A DNA stretch of 64,000 nucleotides, from assembly GCA_949825065.1 (NCBI GenBank), contig OX463859.1:11557606-11621605 (forward strand), read 5' to 3'. The stretch's first letter is position 1; the number at the start of each line of letters is the position of its first letter. Shown here piece by piece: positions 52,915-62,154 of the stretch. The notes beneath the pieces are model-generated. The model saw only the letters and a list, made by a program, of their open reading frames with translations. It was not told where the DNA came from and searched no databases. The DNA comes from Odontocerum albicorne (lineage: Eukaryota; Arthropoda; Insecta; Trichoptera; Odontoceridae). Both the position numbers and the translations under genes were made by a program.

Positions 52915-53512
52915 GACATGTTTCTATGTATTATTCTTAGTGCACGTGAATGTCTCTATTTGGACATGTCCCTATGTATTATTCTTAGTGCACGTGAATG
53001 TCTCTATTTGGACATGTCCCTATGTATTATTCTTAGTGCACGTGAATGTCCCTATTTGGAGTTGTCCCTATGTATTATTCTTAGAACACGTGAATGTCTC
53101 TATTTGGACATGTCCCTATGTATTATTCTTAGTGCACGTGAATGTCCCTATGTATTATTCTTAGAACACGTGAATGTCTCTATTTGGACATGTCCCTATG
53201 TATTATTCTTAGTGCACGTGAATGTCCCTATTTGGAGTTGTCCCTATGTATTATTCTTAGAACACGTGAATGTCTCTATTTGGACATGTCCCTATGTATT
53301 ATTCTTAGTGCACGTGAATGTCCCTATTTGGAGTTGTCCCTATGTATTATTCTTAGAACACGTGAATGTCTCGATTTGGACATGTCCCTATGTATTATTC
53401 TTAGTGCACGTGAATGCCCCTATTTTGAGTTGTCCCTATGTATTATTCTTAGAACACGTGAATGTCTTCATGTGACATGTCCCTATGTATTATTCTTAGT
53501 GCACGTATTTCT
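52915..53512. repeat. 48-bp minisatellite, ~12.5 copies
   Basis: The unit starts ccctatgtattattcttag, then tgcacgtgaatg or aacacgtgaatg, then ctatttggacatgt or ctatttggagttgt. The two variants alternate over much of the array, forming a 96-bp dimer, and one copy (about 53135-53165) is shortened. Because 48 is a multiple of 3, all frames remain open and yield repetitive polypeptides that are artefacts. Twelve copies contain the palindromic hexamer CACGTG; the last has CACGTA. The array sits between two consecutive parts of a LINE coding sequence. Confidence 0.95.
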
Positions 53513-53765
53513 ACAACATTTACCCCGGTTCCTTTCAGTCTATTTTCACTCCATGTTTCACTCCCATACATAAAAGTTGGTATTAAAATATTATTGTGGA
53601 CTATCATCTTAGCAGATTTTGAAATTGACCGGTTCAAATGTGTATGTAGTGCCCGATTGACTGTTTCCCATCGTTATACACTCCGTTCGATATCCCTCTT
53701 AACTCTTCCATCATCTGAGAATATACTACCAAAATTACAGAATTCTCTCAAATCACAATAAATTA
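53513..53765 (-). pseudogene. LINE ORF2 fragment upstream of the minisatellite
   Basis: The minus strand reads FCNFGSIFSDDGRVKRDIERSV, then SISKSAKMIVHNNILIPTFMYGSETW and VVEIRALRII. This corresponds to the block after the reverse transcriptase palm in RTE-like LINEs (usual form: YLGSxF, SKxAKxxxHNxxLxPTLLYGSETW, MNAVEMRALR). A stop interrupts it near 53676. The frame runs into the minisatellite at ALRIIH, and the following part of the protein resumes beyond it at 52914. Confidence 0.85.
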
Positions 53766-54514
53766 CCACGGGAAGTAGACGTCTTCTGTCGAAAACTTAT
53801 CAATTTTTTTCTGCATTAAAATCAATAATTCTATTATTCATTGTACATCACACGTCTAAAATTTGAGAATTCTTATTGATGGAAATGTGAGTTGACTTAA
53901 TTCTGTTACCGAGTTGAGTCAGGAGATTTTTGCTTTAGTACATTATCTTGACACGATGAGTTTATGTCTCCTTATTTTAAGTCGAATATTACTGTCCCAA
54001 TATCTCATGCTTCCATTACTTGTTTAACGTTTGGAGCCAATGAGCAGATGTTAGATAAGTTGGAGACTCCAAAACGTTTTGAACCCGATTCCCATTCAGC
54101 CTGAAGAAATATAACCACGTATCAAAGTTTGAAACATACTTCAATGGTTTTAAATAGAACAGCGAAGGAACCTTCACGTTATTCTGCGTGCTTAATAATT
54201 TCAAGTTTATATATTCGCGAAAATTTCTACTTTCGGGCAATCAGAGACTCCTTTGCATATCAACGCACTACATGCCATTGTACACTCCTTAATTTTCCAG
54301 CTGTTCTTGATGAAAATTACATTCCGGAAAGTCAGATGTGACATTGGCCGACAACAAAATACCATTTGAATGTTTTGTATTCAAAATATATTTATTAAAT
54401 GAAAAACAAAAAATATATATGTAATAATCTGCATTAAAGAAACACTAATGTAGATACGTTTTCATTCGAAGATGTGACATTCTTTATATGTGTCCACTAA
54501 ACAATACAAATCTA
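53766..54514. other. No gene recognised
   Basis: The only notable item is the repeat at 53857-53906, similar to 52393-52440. A minus-strand open stretch of 74 codons at 54016-54240 has no recognisable motif and is not supported as a gene. Confidence 0.5.
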
Positions 54515-55455
54515 TTAGGTGTTAACATAAGTTGTGTCCGTTTTTTTCCAAATTAAAAAATGAGCACCAAAAGTAAAACAAAATGGTAAAGGTTATACGT
54601 CATTCGAAAGAAAATTTTCTGCTCTATAAAATATTGTGTTTGTTTTTACGTTACATATATTATTTTATTTGATTACAAGCCTTCAAAATGGAATGTCAAG
54701 TAGACGAAAGGGAACATTTTCGACACCTCCTTCTGTTCGCTGTCAAACATTTTTGATCACCATTTTTCTTTCATCACCATTTTCAAACCATTTTTTATCA
54801 CTACTAATGATGCGGTAAAGGAACCTTTGCTTGTGGCCATGCGTAGCTCGATGACGCGCGAGCAAACCAGCAGAAATTGTCGAACGTTGATTTTTGTTGT
54901 TTTCACTCAAAACATGTGGAACCCAAGCGCCGAACTTCTGGACTTTTCCCATTAATTTAAGATAGCGGTATACAGACATGTGACTACAATTTATCTGCTC
55001 AGCCAATTCGACGGTGGTTTGAAGGGGATCTTCATGAATAATAATATGATTTAAGCGGTCCTCATCGCAGTTCACTGGTCGTCCGGAACGCTCCATGTCT
55101 GTCAGGTCGAAATTACCGTCTTTGAAACGCAAAAACCATCGACGAGCTGTCCTTTCATTCAAAGCATCTTCACCGTACACTTCACAAATATCGCGAGCAG
55201 CTTTGGCAGCTTTATTCCCTCGATTAAACGTGAACAGAAGGAGGTATCGAAAATGCTCACTTTCCTCTACTTGACATTCCATTTTGAAGCCTTGTAATCA
55301 AATAAAATAATGTATGTAACGTAAAAGCAAACACAATATCTTGTAGAGCAGAAAATTTTCTTTCGAATGACGTATAACTTTTACCTTTTTGTTTTACTTT
55401 TGGTGCTCATTTTTTAATTTGGAAAAAAACGGACACAACTTATGTTAACACCCAA
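54515..55455 (-). mobile_element. Fold-back mariner derivative with ~224-bp arms
   Basis: The ends match as inverted repeats (ttaggtgttaacataagttg at the left, the inverse with one early mismatch at the right), next to TA on each side (54513-54514, 55456-55457). The similarity extends about 224 bp into the element from both ends (54515-54738 against 55232-55455). The right arm is the natural 5' end of a mariner, including untranslated leader and the first ~15 codons of the transposase. The left arm is an inverted copy of that 5' end replacing the gene's 3' half and the normal right terminus. The element therefore has two transposase-type 5' ends and no natural 3' end. Confidence 0.9.
54743..55282 (-). 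pseudogene. Cecropia-like mariner transposase, N-terminal half
   Basis: The 179-codon frame starts MECQVEESEHFRYLLLF at 55282. It continues through a helix-turn-helix block (NERTARRWFLRFKDGNFDLTDMERSGRP), a second one (TTVELAEQINCSHMSVYRYLKLMGKVQKFGAWVPH) and LLARHRATHGHKQRFLYRII. The order and motifs match the cecropia/mauritiana-type mariner transposase, normally about 345 residues. The first catalytic Asp is present in SSDKKW, then the frame leaves family sequence and ends at 54743, where the inverted copy of the 5' end begins. The second and third catalytic Asp are absent. The product could at most bind DNA. Confidence 0.9.
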
Positions 55456-55457
55456 TA

Positions 55458-56242
55458 TAATATAAAGATGAGTGGAATTCGTAGTAAAGGAAAACCTAGA
55501 ATAGTATTGTTGGATTGAGTGAATAAATTTTCGATATAATGAAAAGATAGAAGTAAAAGGAACAAATGAGGTTTATAAGAAGATTAATAGATGTGGAGGA
55601 GGCTTAGAAAGTACTCGCATGTCTTAAGGCAATATTTTGGTGCTCTGTATGCTCTGCGTACTTTAGCAGGGAAATGGTGTAATGGTAATGATGGGTTGTA
55701 TTGTATAACACTTTCGTTGTATACAGTATATCTGGACGGTTTTATTACCACGTAATATATTCGTATACTGTTTCTTTTTCGAGAAGTTTGAGATGCGTTT
55801 ATTACGCATCTCAAACTCCTACAAGCAACCAAAAAGGTAATGAAGGGGCCTTGATTGAAAACCAGACTGGAACGCCTTTTAAGTGATCTGGGTCCCAACA
55901 GAAATTGGAACTGGAATTTTCTAGGCTTTTGTTGGGATGTAAAAGTTTTACCCTTTTCCATGGGGGTTGTATGAATCTTTAACCCTTTATTAATGTGTCA
56001 TTCATTCATTTCATTAACCGGACCATCAATTACGTCATAACTTTCCATCAAGAGGGAGTAGAGATCATCCCATCGTTCACAACAATCAGGTTCTGACCAG
56101 AGCATGTAGTCCCGATGTTCAGACTACCAAGTGTTGTAAATCCTGTATATTTCCACAATCATATTCAATGCTTCTTTCCTTCAAGGAACCCCATACTATA
56201 TTTGTATATGATTCAACATCTTATCGACAGTCTCCGGATTTC
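55458..56242. other. No gene recognised
   Basis: The region holds a perfect hairpin at 55785-55817. A 125-codon minus-strand open stretch (55584-55961) has no recognisable domain. Repeated wording such as ggacccagatcacttaaaagg suggests TE debris but cannot be assigned. Confidence 0.5.
55785..55817. repeat. 14-bp perfect hairpin
   Basis: The arms agtttgagatgcgt and acgcatctcaaact are exactly complementary around a 5-nt ttatt loop. Confidence 0.85.
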
Positions 56243-56638
56243 TAAAGGGTCTTTCAAATTAAGCGGGTTTGTTTTATTCTAATATTTTTAATTCTTGAAT
56301 AAAACACAATTAACTTTGATTTCAAGAAAACTTTTTATTGGTCATTGAAGTATAATCTATGAAATTTAAACACTAAAAACAATATCCGCCAAATGTCCAC
56401 CTCTTGCAGCTCCACAGATGTCCACTCTTTTGTCAACAATTTCGATGACATTTTGGCATAATTGCGGTTCTAACTCACCAATAACGCGTATAATTTCGTC
56501 CTTTAGCTCAGGAATTGATCGGGGGTCATTTTTATAGACCTGGCTTTTCACGTAAACCCAGAGAAAATAGTCCAACGGTATCAGATCACATGATCTTGGT
56601 GGCCAATTAACATCACAGTTTCCGGAGATTACAATGCA
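56243..56638 (-). pseudogene. mariner/Tc-type transposase C-terminal fragment
   Basis: On the minus strand from about 56638 to the stop at 56366-56368 the frame reads GNCDVNWPPRSCDLIPLDYFLWVYVKSQVYKND, IPELKDEIIRVIGELEPQLCQNVIE and ARGGHLADIVF. The block NWPPRSCDLxPLDYFLW with a terminal RGGHLxDIxF is characteristic of the last ~95 residues of an insect mariner-like transposase and contains the third catalytic Asp. Everything upstream is missing. About 120 bp beyond the stop, gggtctttcaaattaagcgg (56248-56267) may be the terminal repeat. This is a different family from the two mariners above. Confidence 0.83.
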
Positions 56639-56814
56639 TAAAATAATTCTCAATATAAACGCATTGTTGTATTACGGGTATATACGACTTAATTTTTATA
56701 AATGTTATACATTACACTTCTCAATTGTCACAAGATCCAGGCAAGATCGCGACGCCATCTGTGTTTTATCCAAGAATAAAAAAACCGCTCAATTGGAAAG
56801 ATCCTTTAACATGG
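56639..56814. other. No gene recognised
   Basis: AT-rich DNA between the transposase fragment and the dispersed repeat. Confidence 0.4.
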
Positions 56815-56902
56815 ATAGAAATATGCGTAAATTGATAATTTGTGATGGAGATTCTGATGCTCGTCATCATGTGTGCAGTGAAGTGGCAGATCTTGAAGAC
56901 AT
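56815..56902 (+). repeat. Dispersed repeat, copy 2
   Basis: This is the second copy of the ~90-bp repeat at 48013-48102, same strand. Here it is open and reads MDRNMRKLIICDGDSDARHHVCSEVADLEDI in part, which hints at a coding fragment of an unrecognised TE. Confidence 0.75.
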
Positions 56903-56910
56903 CAATGTAC

Positions 56911-56967
56911 CTTGCATCTTAAGTACCTTGCATCTTAAATACTTTGCATCTTAAGTACATTACATCT
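56911..56967 (+). repeat. 16-bp tandem repeat, 3.5 copies
   Basis: The unit is cttgcatcttaagtac (56911-56926), then two more copies with one or two changes each (56927-56942, 56943-56958) and a partial one. It follows directly after dispersed repeat copy 2. Confidence 0.9.
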
Positions 56968-57355
56968 AGTCCCCCCCACTGGGTCCCTTATATAGTATAT
57001 AATGAAATACTTTAATTCTGAATGACTGCAAGAGAAACTTCATTTCCTCAGAGGTCAGCAAGTTCCTTAATGAAATCAAAACTGTGCAGACGTTAGTGCT
57101 AGTCCGAAACGTCTCGCTCCTTTTTAGACAAGTTCCTATACAAGATCCGGAAGTTTGACCCTTTACGGCCAGAGCCCACTAAATATAAATTATATTATTT
57201 ATTGATACACTCTTTTCATCAATGTAATTTAAAAAAATATTTTAAATATATAATAGTATTTATTTATTGGTTTGGGCACATGTTTAATTATACTTAGCTA
57301 GTAAAAATATGAAAGATCGTGGCTAGTAAAGATATTTATTTTACGTATATCAAAT
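56968..57355. other. No gene recognised
   Basis: GC-richer text around 57055-57180 (ggtcagcaagttcc, gtccgaaacgtctcgctcc) is probably TE 3' sequence; it is not assignable. Confidence 0.4.
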
Positions 57356-57560
57356 TTACTACTTCCTCCTCGACAGCCGTCCAGAGGAAGACCAAAGAAC
57401 TCCTGGATGATTCAATGCTCCAAAATCCTGCAGAGAAACTGCCTAGATGAAAGCGACACCCAGAACCGAAGAATATACAGCCTAAGAATGAGAAGAGCCG
57501 ACCCCAACAGCCTACCTAGGCAATGAGTTGGGACAGTGACAGGAAGAAGATATCAAATTT
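57356..57560 (+). pseudogene. LINE ORF2 terminal fragment
   Basis: The frame reads RGRPKNSWMIQCSKILQRNCLDESDTQNRRIY and MRRADPNSLPRQ to a stop near 57530, then gacaggaagaagata. GRPxxxW followed by a short Arg-rich end and a gaagaa-type tail is how the I/RTE-like LINE at 60.5 kb also finishes. It is a short 5'-truncated copy. Confidence 0.65.
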
Positions 57561-57612
57561 AATGCTTATTTTATTTTCCAATAAAGTGAAATTTAGTTAA
57601 AATTTAACTAAA

Positions 57613-58050
57613 TTGTTGTATATTATTGTATTGCGTTACGCTTTCTTAGAAATTAGTGCACTGAGAAAAACACATGGGGTGTCAATTTATGACGTGATAC
57701 GGAATGAAGTGATTAGGGATGAGTGTGAACTTACGACTGAAATGTTGATGATGAAGAAGAACACTCTCAGATGGTTTGGGCATATGGTACGAATGAACGA
57801 AGAAAGAGTAACAAAACAAATACAGAAGTGCAAATGTGAGTGGAAGGTATGTCAAGTGAGTGGAAGATTGAAGCGAGTGTATGATATTTTGTAAGAAAGA
57901 TATATAAAGTCAGAGAAATTGTAGAAGCTGTATAAGAAGGTGTATGGGTGTATCATAAAAGAAACGAAAGATGTGTGTAACGTGTAACGATAGAAAAATC
58001 TGGCACTCTCTCATTTCAGCCTACCCCGATGGGAAGATGGCGTGATGGTT
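57613..58050 (+). pseudogene. LINE ORF2 C-terminal fragment, RTE/nimbus-type
   Basis: The frame reads ISALRKTHGVSIYDVIRNEVIRDECELTTEMLMMKKNTLRWFGHMVRMNEERVTKQI to 57894. It continues in broken frames to SAYPDGKMA near 58045, which corresponds to the SAYPDRE end of the minus-strand copy at 52.6 kb. Both are fragments of the same or a closely related family. No polymerase motifs are retained. Confidence 0.83.
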
Positions 58051-58132
58051 TATTTATTTATGATATGTTTATCAGAATATTCAATACCAAAAAGAGAGAG
58101 GAAAGACTGAGAGAAAGTGAGGGACGCTAAGG

Positions 58133-58470
58133 ATGCCTTTTTAAGCGGAAGAGGATCCATAGATTAGAGTTTCTCTTTACTCATGGTTGTAGAAAAAAAT
58201 ATAATAAAAATAAAAAGGAATGTTGTGTGTTAGTGGACTTAAAAATAGCACGTGACCGTGTGATAAGAGCCGTGCTATAGAAAATATAGAATGAATATGC
58301 TGTTTTATGTAAATTATAACGTCATGTTGCGTCATTGTGTGCTTAGGGTATTAGATTAAACGGTGCCTTGAATAAACGGTTTAATATTTATAAAGGGGTA
58401 AAGCAACGATGCGTTATGTCACCCTGGCTATTTAATATTTACATAGATTCATGTGTTAATTAATTACGGA
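58133..58470 (+). pseudogene. LINE reverse transcriptase palm fragment
   Basis: One frame reads FLSGRGSID followed by a stop and SLLMVVEK; another reads CCVLVDLKIARDRVIRAVL then a stop; a third reads NIYKGVKQRCVMSPWLFNIYIDSCVN. These correspond, in order, to the F/GRGCIDQ block, motif A (VDLxxAxDxV, with the expected first catalytic Asp) and motif B (the GVxQGCVMSPWLFNIY block) of RTE-like reverse transcriptases. In-frame stops and frame changes show a pseudogene. Since it follows a C-terminal fragment of the same type, it is a separate insertion or a rearranged one. Confidence 0.78.
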
Positions 58471-58883
58471 GGTCTACGTTAAGAGAGTCTGAAGATAGGA
58501 GGTCAAAACAGGTCTCGCAAAGATTAATGTAATGTAGTTACTTTCAAGAAGTCTTCCAGTATGTTTCTGATTCAATCTACACAATCATTTTACACACACG
58601 AGGTAGAAAAAGGTCTTTAAACTTCTCAAATACATTTTACTCACCCTCTCGCACACTTCCTTCAGCTAATGACACTTCTAGATTATCAGGCAATCTTTGA
58701 AGAAGTAGAAAACTTAGCTTAAACTCTCCAGCAGAACCCGCGACCACCTCAAAAGGGAAGCTTGATCTTCAGGGTTTAGCTGATGATGATGCCATCATAA
58801 ACTAAACCACGTGGTACAACATTTCCAAAGACCTTAAACGACTGATACGAACAATCGCGAAAGCCTCAAAGCACATTTGATGT
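58471..58883. other. No gene recognised
   Basis: No coding similarity, tandem repeat or inverted repeat of note. Confidence 0.4.
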
Positions 58884-58990
58884 TCAGGGTACACGTGGAC
58901 AACAAGATACTCAAGGTGCACGTGGACAACAAGATATTTAGGATACACGTGGACAACAAGATATTCAGGGTACACGTAGACAACAAGAAT
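58884..58990 (+). repeat. 27-bp tandem repeat, 4 copies
   Basis: Units start at 58884, 58911, 58938 and 58965, each with the core acacgtggacaacaagata or a one- to two-base variant. Because 27 is a multiple of three, one frame gives a nonapeptide repeat (FRVHVDNKI); this frame is judged to be accidental. Confidence 0.93.
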
Positions 58991-59245
58991 TTTTCGTATT
59001 TTATTGCTCTGGATTTGTTGTCTTCAAGGATTCCAATCTTAACGATAGTGTATTACAAAACTTTAATACAATACAACTGACTGACCTCAAGAAGCTGGGA
59101 TTATTGGGTGTGTGTACTAAAGACTCAGAATCTTCCGAAATGGAGAGATATCGAAGGTTACAGCTGTCAGAAGTATAAATATATAACTACATCTCATAAT
59201 GAAGGGTCAAAGATTCAAAGCAGTGCTTTGAGTAATCCACATAAT
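58991..59245. other. No gene recognised
   Basis: Nothing recognisable. Confidence 0.4.
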
Positions 59246-59257
59246 CTATGTACCATA

Positions 59258-59337
59258 TTTCCTGGTTGAGGAACTTATAGAAGTTGTGCCGTTGCAATAC
59301 TGTACAACTCCTATAAGCTCATTAACCAGGAAATATT
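59258..59337. repeat. Imperfect ~33-bp inverted repeat
   Basis: The arms atatttcctggtt...cttatagaagttgt and acaactcctataag...aaccaggaaatat pair over about 33 bp with a few mismatches, around a ~14-nt loop. The right arm leads into a LINE-like frame, so the left arm may be an inverted copy of it. Confidence 0.75.
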
Positions 59338-59580
59338 GTAATACTTCTTTGATCTTCCTTTTCAAAATAGTAAATGGAATAACAGACTCTCCTATGTTAT
59401 TGGAATTGATTACCTTCCGACTTAAGGAAATTTTCCGGTGCAAGAGATGTACGAGTATAATAGAATTAACTATTTCTCGAATTCTTCCGTACCCAGCTTA
59501 CATCGATTAGGTAATGAGTATGCAGCAATCTCGGACATATTTGGAGACAGTTTTAATGCCTTGAATTTTTAAAGCCTCTT
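59286..59580 (+). pseudogene. LINE ORF2 C-terminal fragment (CR1/jockey-like)
   Basis: The frame reads IFLFKIVNGITDSPMLLELITFRL and continues IIELTISRILPYPAYID, then past a stop TYLETVLMP. It aligns by eye with VLLYKIIHSMIDAPHLLASISFRI of the fragment at 48.6 kb, so both come from related CR1/jockey-like LINEs. No catalytic motif remains. Confidence 0.72.
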
Positions 59581-59734
59581 TGGGAGCGTTTTTGTTTATT
59601 CAAACCATAAATCAGGCGCCACGGCATGCTTCGTTGCTTTTTTCTTTTCATTCTCGTTGATTTTTTTACTCTTAAACTTTCAAGATCTCTTACAAAAAAA
59701 TTGGTGTTTCGATATGTACATATATTGATAAAAT

Positions 59735-60560
59735 TATAGAAGAAGTTGCCGAACTTAACCTGGGATACAAGATGGGCGACAATATGCTAAACATCATATG
59801 CTATGCTGACGATGCCACCATCATAGCCGAATCAGAGGAAGACCTGCAACAAATGCTTCATCGATTCCACACTGCTTCTAAAAATACAACATGTCTATTA
59901 GCAAGACTAAATGCAAGACTAAATGCATGACTCTAGCCAGAGAGCAAGTTGGATACAGTGTGGCGATCGACGACACACCGATTGAACAAGTAACAAAATT
60001 TAAATACTTGGGTGCTAGCATAATGTGCAATAATGACCTCTATGGCGAAGTGCTTGAACAATCACAAAAGGCCGCAGCTATTTCCGGATGTTTAAAGAAC
60101 ACTCTCTGGAAAAACAAGCATATGAACATCCAAAGCAAGGTGAGGATATACAAGACCTGTGTCCGCCCCATAATGACATACAGCATAGAGTCCAGAGCCG
60201 ATACTGTCAGAACCAAAAATCTCCTTCGAACCAGCGAAATGAAGGTACTCAGGAGTATCGCTGGCAAAACCCTTCGTGATAGAGTACGTAACACAGAAAT
60301 CCGAAGGACGTGCGAAGTTGAAGATATTGTCAAATGGGGACGACAGAGAAGAAGGTTCTGGAACGAACACGTATCCAGAATGGCGGAACTAAGAGCCGTA
60401 AGAATGGCCAGGGACAGTATCCCCCAAGCAAGCAGACCTCCAGGACGACCTCCCAAAAGATGGAAAGACAGCTGGCAGTCGACGTCGCAAGAGGCAAACA
60501 ATGATGCAGGACCATAACAGGCGAACAGGCCTAAAATAAGATGAAGAAGAAGAAGACATG
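59735..60560 (+). mobile_element. 5'-truncated LINE (I/RTE-like) with gaa-rich tail
   Basis: The copy begins inside the reverse transcriptase palm (MGDNMLNIICYADDATIIAESEEDLQQML) and extends through the ORF2 stop near 60517 to a gaagaagaagaag tail at about 60543-60556. Sequence on both sides belongs to the tandem repeat that is best seen at 60884-61330, so it inserted into that repeat. 5' truncation is typical of target-primed reverse transcription. Confidence 0.82.
59760..60517 (+). pseudogene. LINE reverse transcriptase, palm motif C to C-terminus
   Basis: The retrotransposon polymerase is represented by catalytic motif C (CYADDATI, near 59800) in one frame. After a frame change in the A-run near 59880 an open frame runs to 60517: VTKFKYLGASIMCNN, VRIYKTCVRPIMTYSIESRADT, KVLRSIAGKTLRDRVRNTEIRRTCEVEDIVKWGRQRRRFWNEHVSRM and SRPPGRPPKRWKDSW. 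This is the usual thumb and C-terminal order of I/RTE-like elements. A 12-bp tandem duplication (gactaaatgcaa region, 59903-59926) adds KTKC in frame. Upstream motifs are absent because the copy is truncated. Confidence 0.88.
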
Positions 60561-60663
60561 TATTGAATGGATGAATCTTGTTTTTATTTTTAACAAACTT
60601 TCAAGATATCTTATTGATATAGTGTTTATAGTTAAGGCATTAACATTGTGGAGGTTTAAAGAA

Positions 60664-60872
60664 ATTGTAATTTATTTTATCAAACACTGTTTATTCCACT
60701 GTTTGAATGGTATAACCCAACCTGTTTCAAGGCTTTCACTTCATCATCAGGGGAGCACAAACAAGAGTGTATTGTTTGTGCTATCCTTATGATGAGGTGA
60801 AACCCTTGAAACCTGTCGGGTTATACCGTTAAAAATGAGGAATAAACAGTGTTGGATAAAACAAATTACAAT
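60664..60872. mobile_element. Fold-back (MITE-like) element, ~101-bp arms
   Basis: 60664-60764 and 60772-60872 are inverted copies of one another (attgtaattt...aacactgtttatt...ggtataaccc...gtttcaagg...cacaaac) with scattered mismatches and a ~7-nt loop. No gene lies inside. The element interrupts the local tandem repeat. A clear target duplication is not seen. Confidence 0.9.
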
Positions 60873-60883
60873 ATCTTATTTGT

Positions 60884-61330
60884 ATTTCGATATGTGTATT
60901 GAATTGATAAATTATACGAGTATGTTCTTGTTATTATTTTTAACGAACTTTTAAGATCTCTTTAAAAATACGAGTGTATTGATATTAATAATATTTCGGT
61001 ATATGTATTGAATAGATAAACTATACGAGTATGTTCTTGTTATTGTTTTTAACAAACTTTCAAGATCTCTTATTGACATTTCGATATGTGTATCATATTG
61101 AACGGATAAATTATAGGAGTATATTCTTTTTATTATTTTTAACAATTTTTTATATCTTTAAAAAATATGAGTGTATTGATATTAATAATATTTCGATATA
61201 TGTATTGAATGAATAAATTATACAAATATGTTCATGTTTTTATTTTTAACAATCTTTAAAAAATACGAGTATATTGATATTTCGATATGTGTATTGAATG
61301 GATAAATTATACGAATATATTCTTGTTTAT
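60884..61330 (+). repeat. Local tandem repeat, ~195-bp dimeric unit
   Basis: The phrase atttcgatatgtgtattgaa with following gataaattatacgagtatg recurs near 60888, 60994, 61079, 61190 and 61277, with alternating spacings of about 106, 85, 111 and 87. The phrases aacaaactttcaagatctctt and aaaatacgagtgtattgata recur with it. Copies of the same phrases also flank the LINE insertion (near 59675-59725 and 60558-60622), so the repeat originally extended leftward. Confidence 0.82.
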
Positions 61331-62039
61331 TTATTTTTTTGAGATTATTATTTTGTATTAATTGTTATTTTGGTATAATTTTTAATATTATTGATACAAT
61401 TAGAATAACAATAATCCGAAGAACCCTGAACACATGAACTCTTATCAAAATCGATAAATTATCGAAAGTATCAATCACATAATGGTAATATTTTGTTGAA
61501 CAGTAAATAGCAATTAGTTATCACATACGTAATCTAATAAAATGTCTTAACAGCTCTTACACTCTGTTACAGCATAACAGCTTCAAGAACTGCGAAGACA
61601 AATGGAAAAAATATTGTAATTTTATCGAAGGAGAACGCTTGAGATTCATTTAACTTGAATATCACCTAACCCATGGTTCATTGTCAAGGTACAACAGATT
61701 AATTTGCATTCCAAACAACGACGAAGCCATATGCTTCAGCGCATAACCAATCAATCTCTTTAATCCACTGAAGTATATCCATCACCCACTTTCCCAATCA
61801 ATCATAACGTTAGAAGGACAAGGACAAAAAATAGACCAGCAAACACCAAAATAGGATATACTGTTGAATATTAGCGATCAACGAGGAATTCGATTTAATA
61901 CAGAACCAAAACGTCAGAATTGTTTGACTGTCTGTTCGATTGTAGTTCTTTATGGTGTTGGTAAGTAAATCGCTTTCCTTCGATCAACTGTAGATTTTCA
62001 TATGAAGGATTCGACGAGTTATCGTCAAACAAATGGTAG
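61331..62039. other. Upstream region of the Osiris gene; no gene seen
   Basis: AT-rich, with no coding similarity, no repeat of note and no recognised TE. Any enhancer of the downstream gene could lie here; none can be read from sequence alone. Confidence 0.5.
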
Positions 62040-62072
62040 TATAAATACCGTTGTCCACACCCAAAAATCAGT
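62040..62072 (+). promoter_or_regulatory. TATA box and arthropod initiator of the Osiris gene
   Basis: TATAAATA at 62040-62047 is followed by TCAGT at 62068-62072, the arthropod initiator, whose A at 62070 would be the transcription start. The distance from the first T of the TATA box to that A is 30 bases, the canonical spacing. This would give an 85-nt 5' leader before the ATG at 62155. No downstream promoter element was seen. Confidence 0.8.
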
Positions 62073-62154
62073 AGTCACATTCGATCCATTCGTCTGTCAA
62101 CAGCGTCTATTCACTTCTGAAGATTTTGTCCGGTAGATCGATCAATCAGCAAGA

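Noticed and set aside
52918..53475. Long repetitive open frames (up to 185 codons) in three frames
   Set aside because: The 48-bp unit is a multiple of three, so every frame stays open; there is no promoter, signal or family resemblance.
54016..54240. 74-codon minus-strand frame as a gene
   Set aside because: No recognisable motif, no supporting promoter or splice pattern, and a TE-rich setting.
58877..59080. 67-codon frame with a nonapeptide repeat
   Set aside because: It is produced by a 27-bp tandem repeat; no independent evidence of coding.
60040..60501. 153-codon minus-strand frame
   Set aside because: Antisense shadow of the LINE reverse transcriptase, which has clear motifs on the plus strand.
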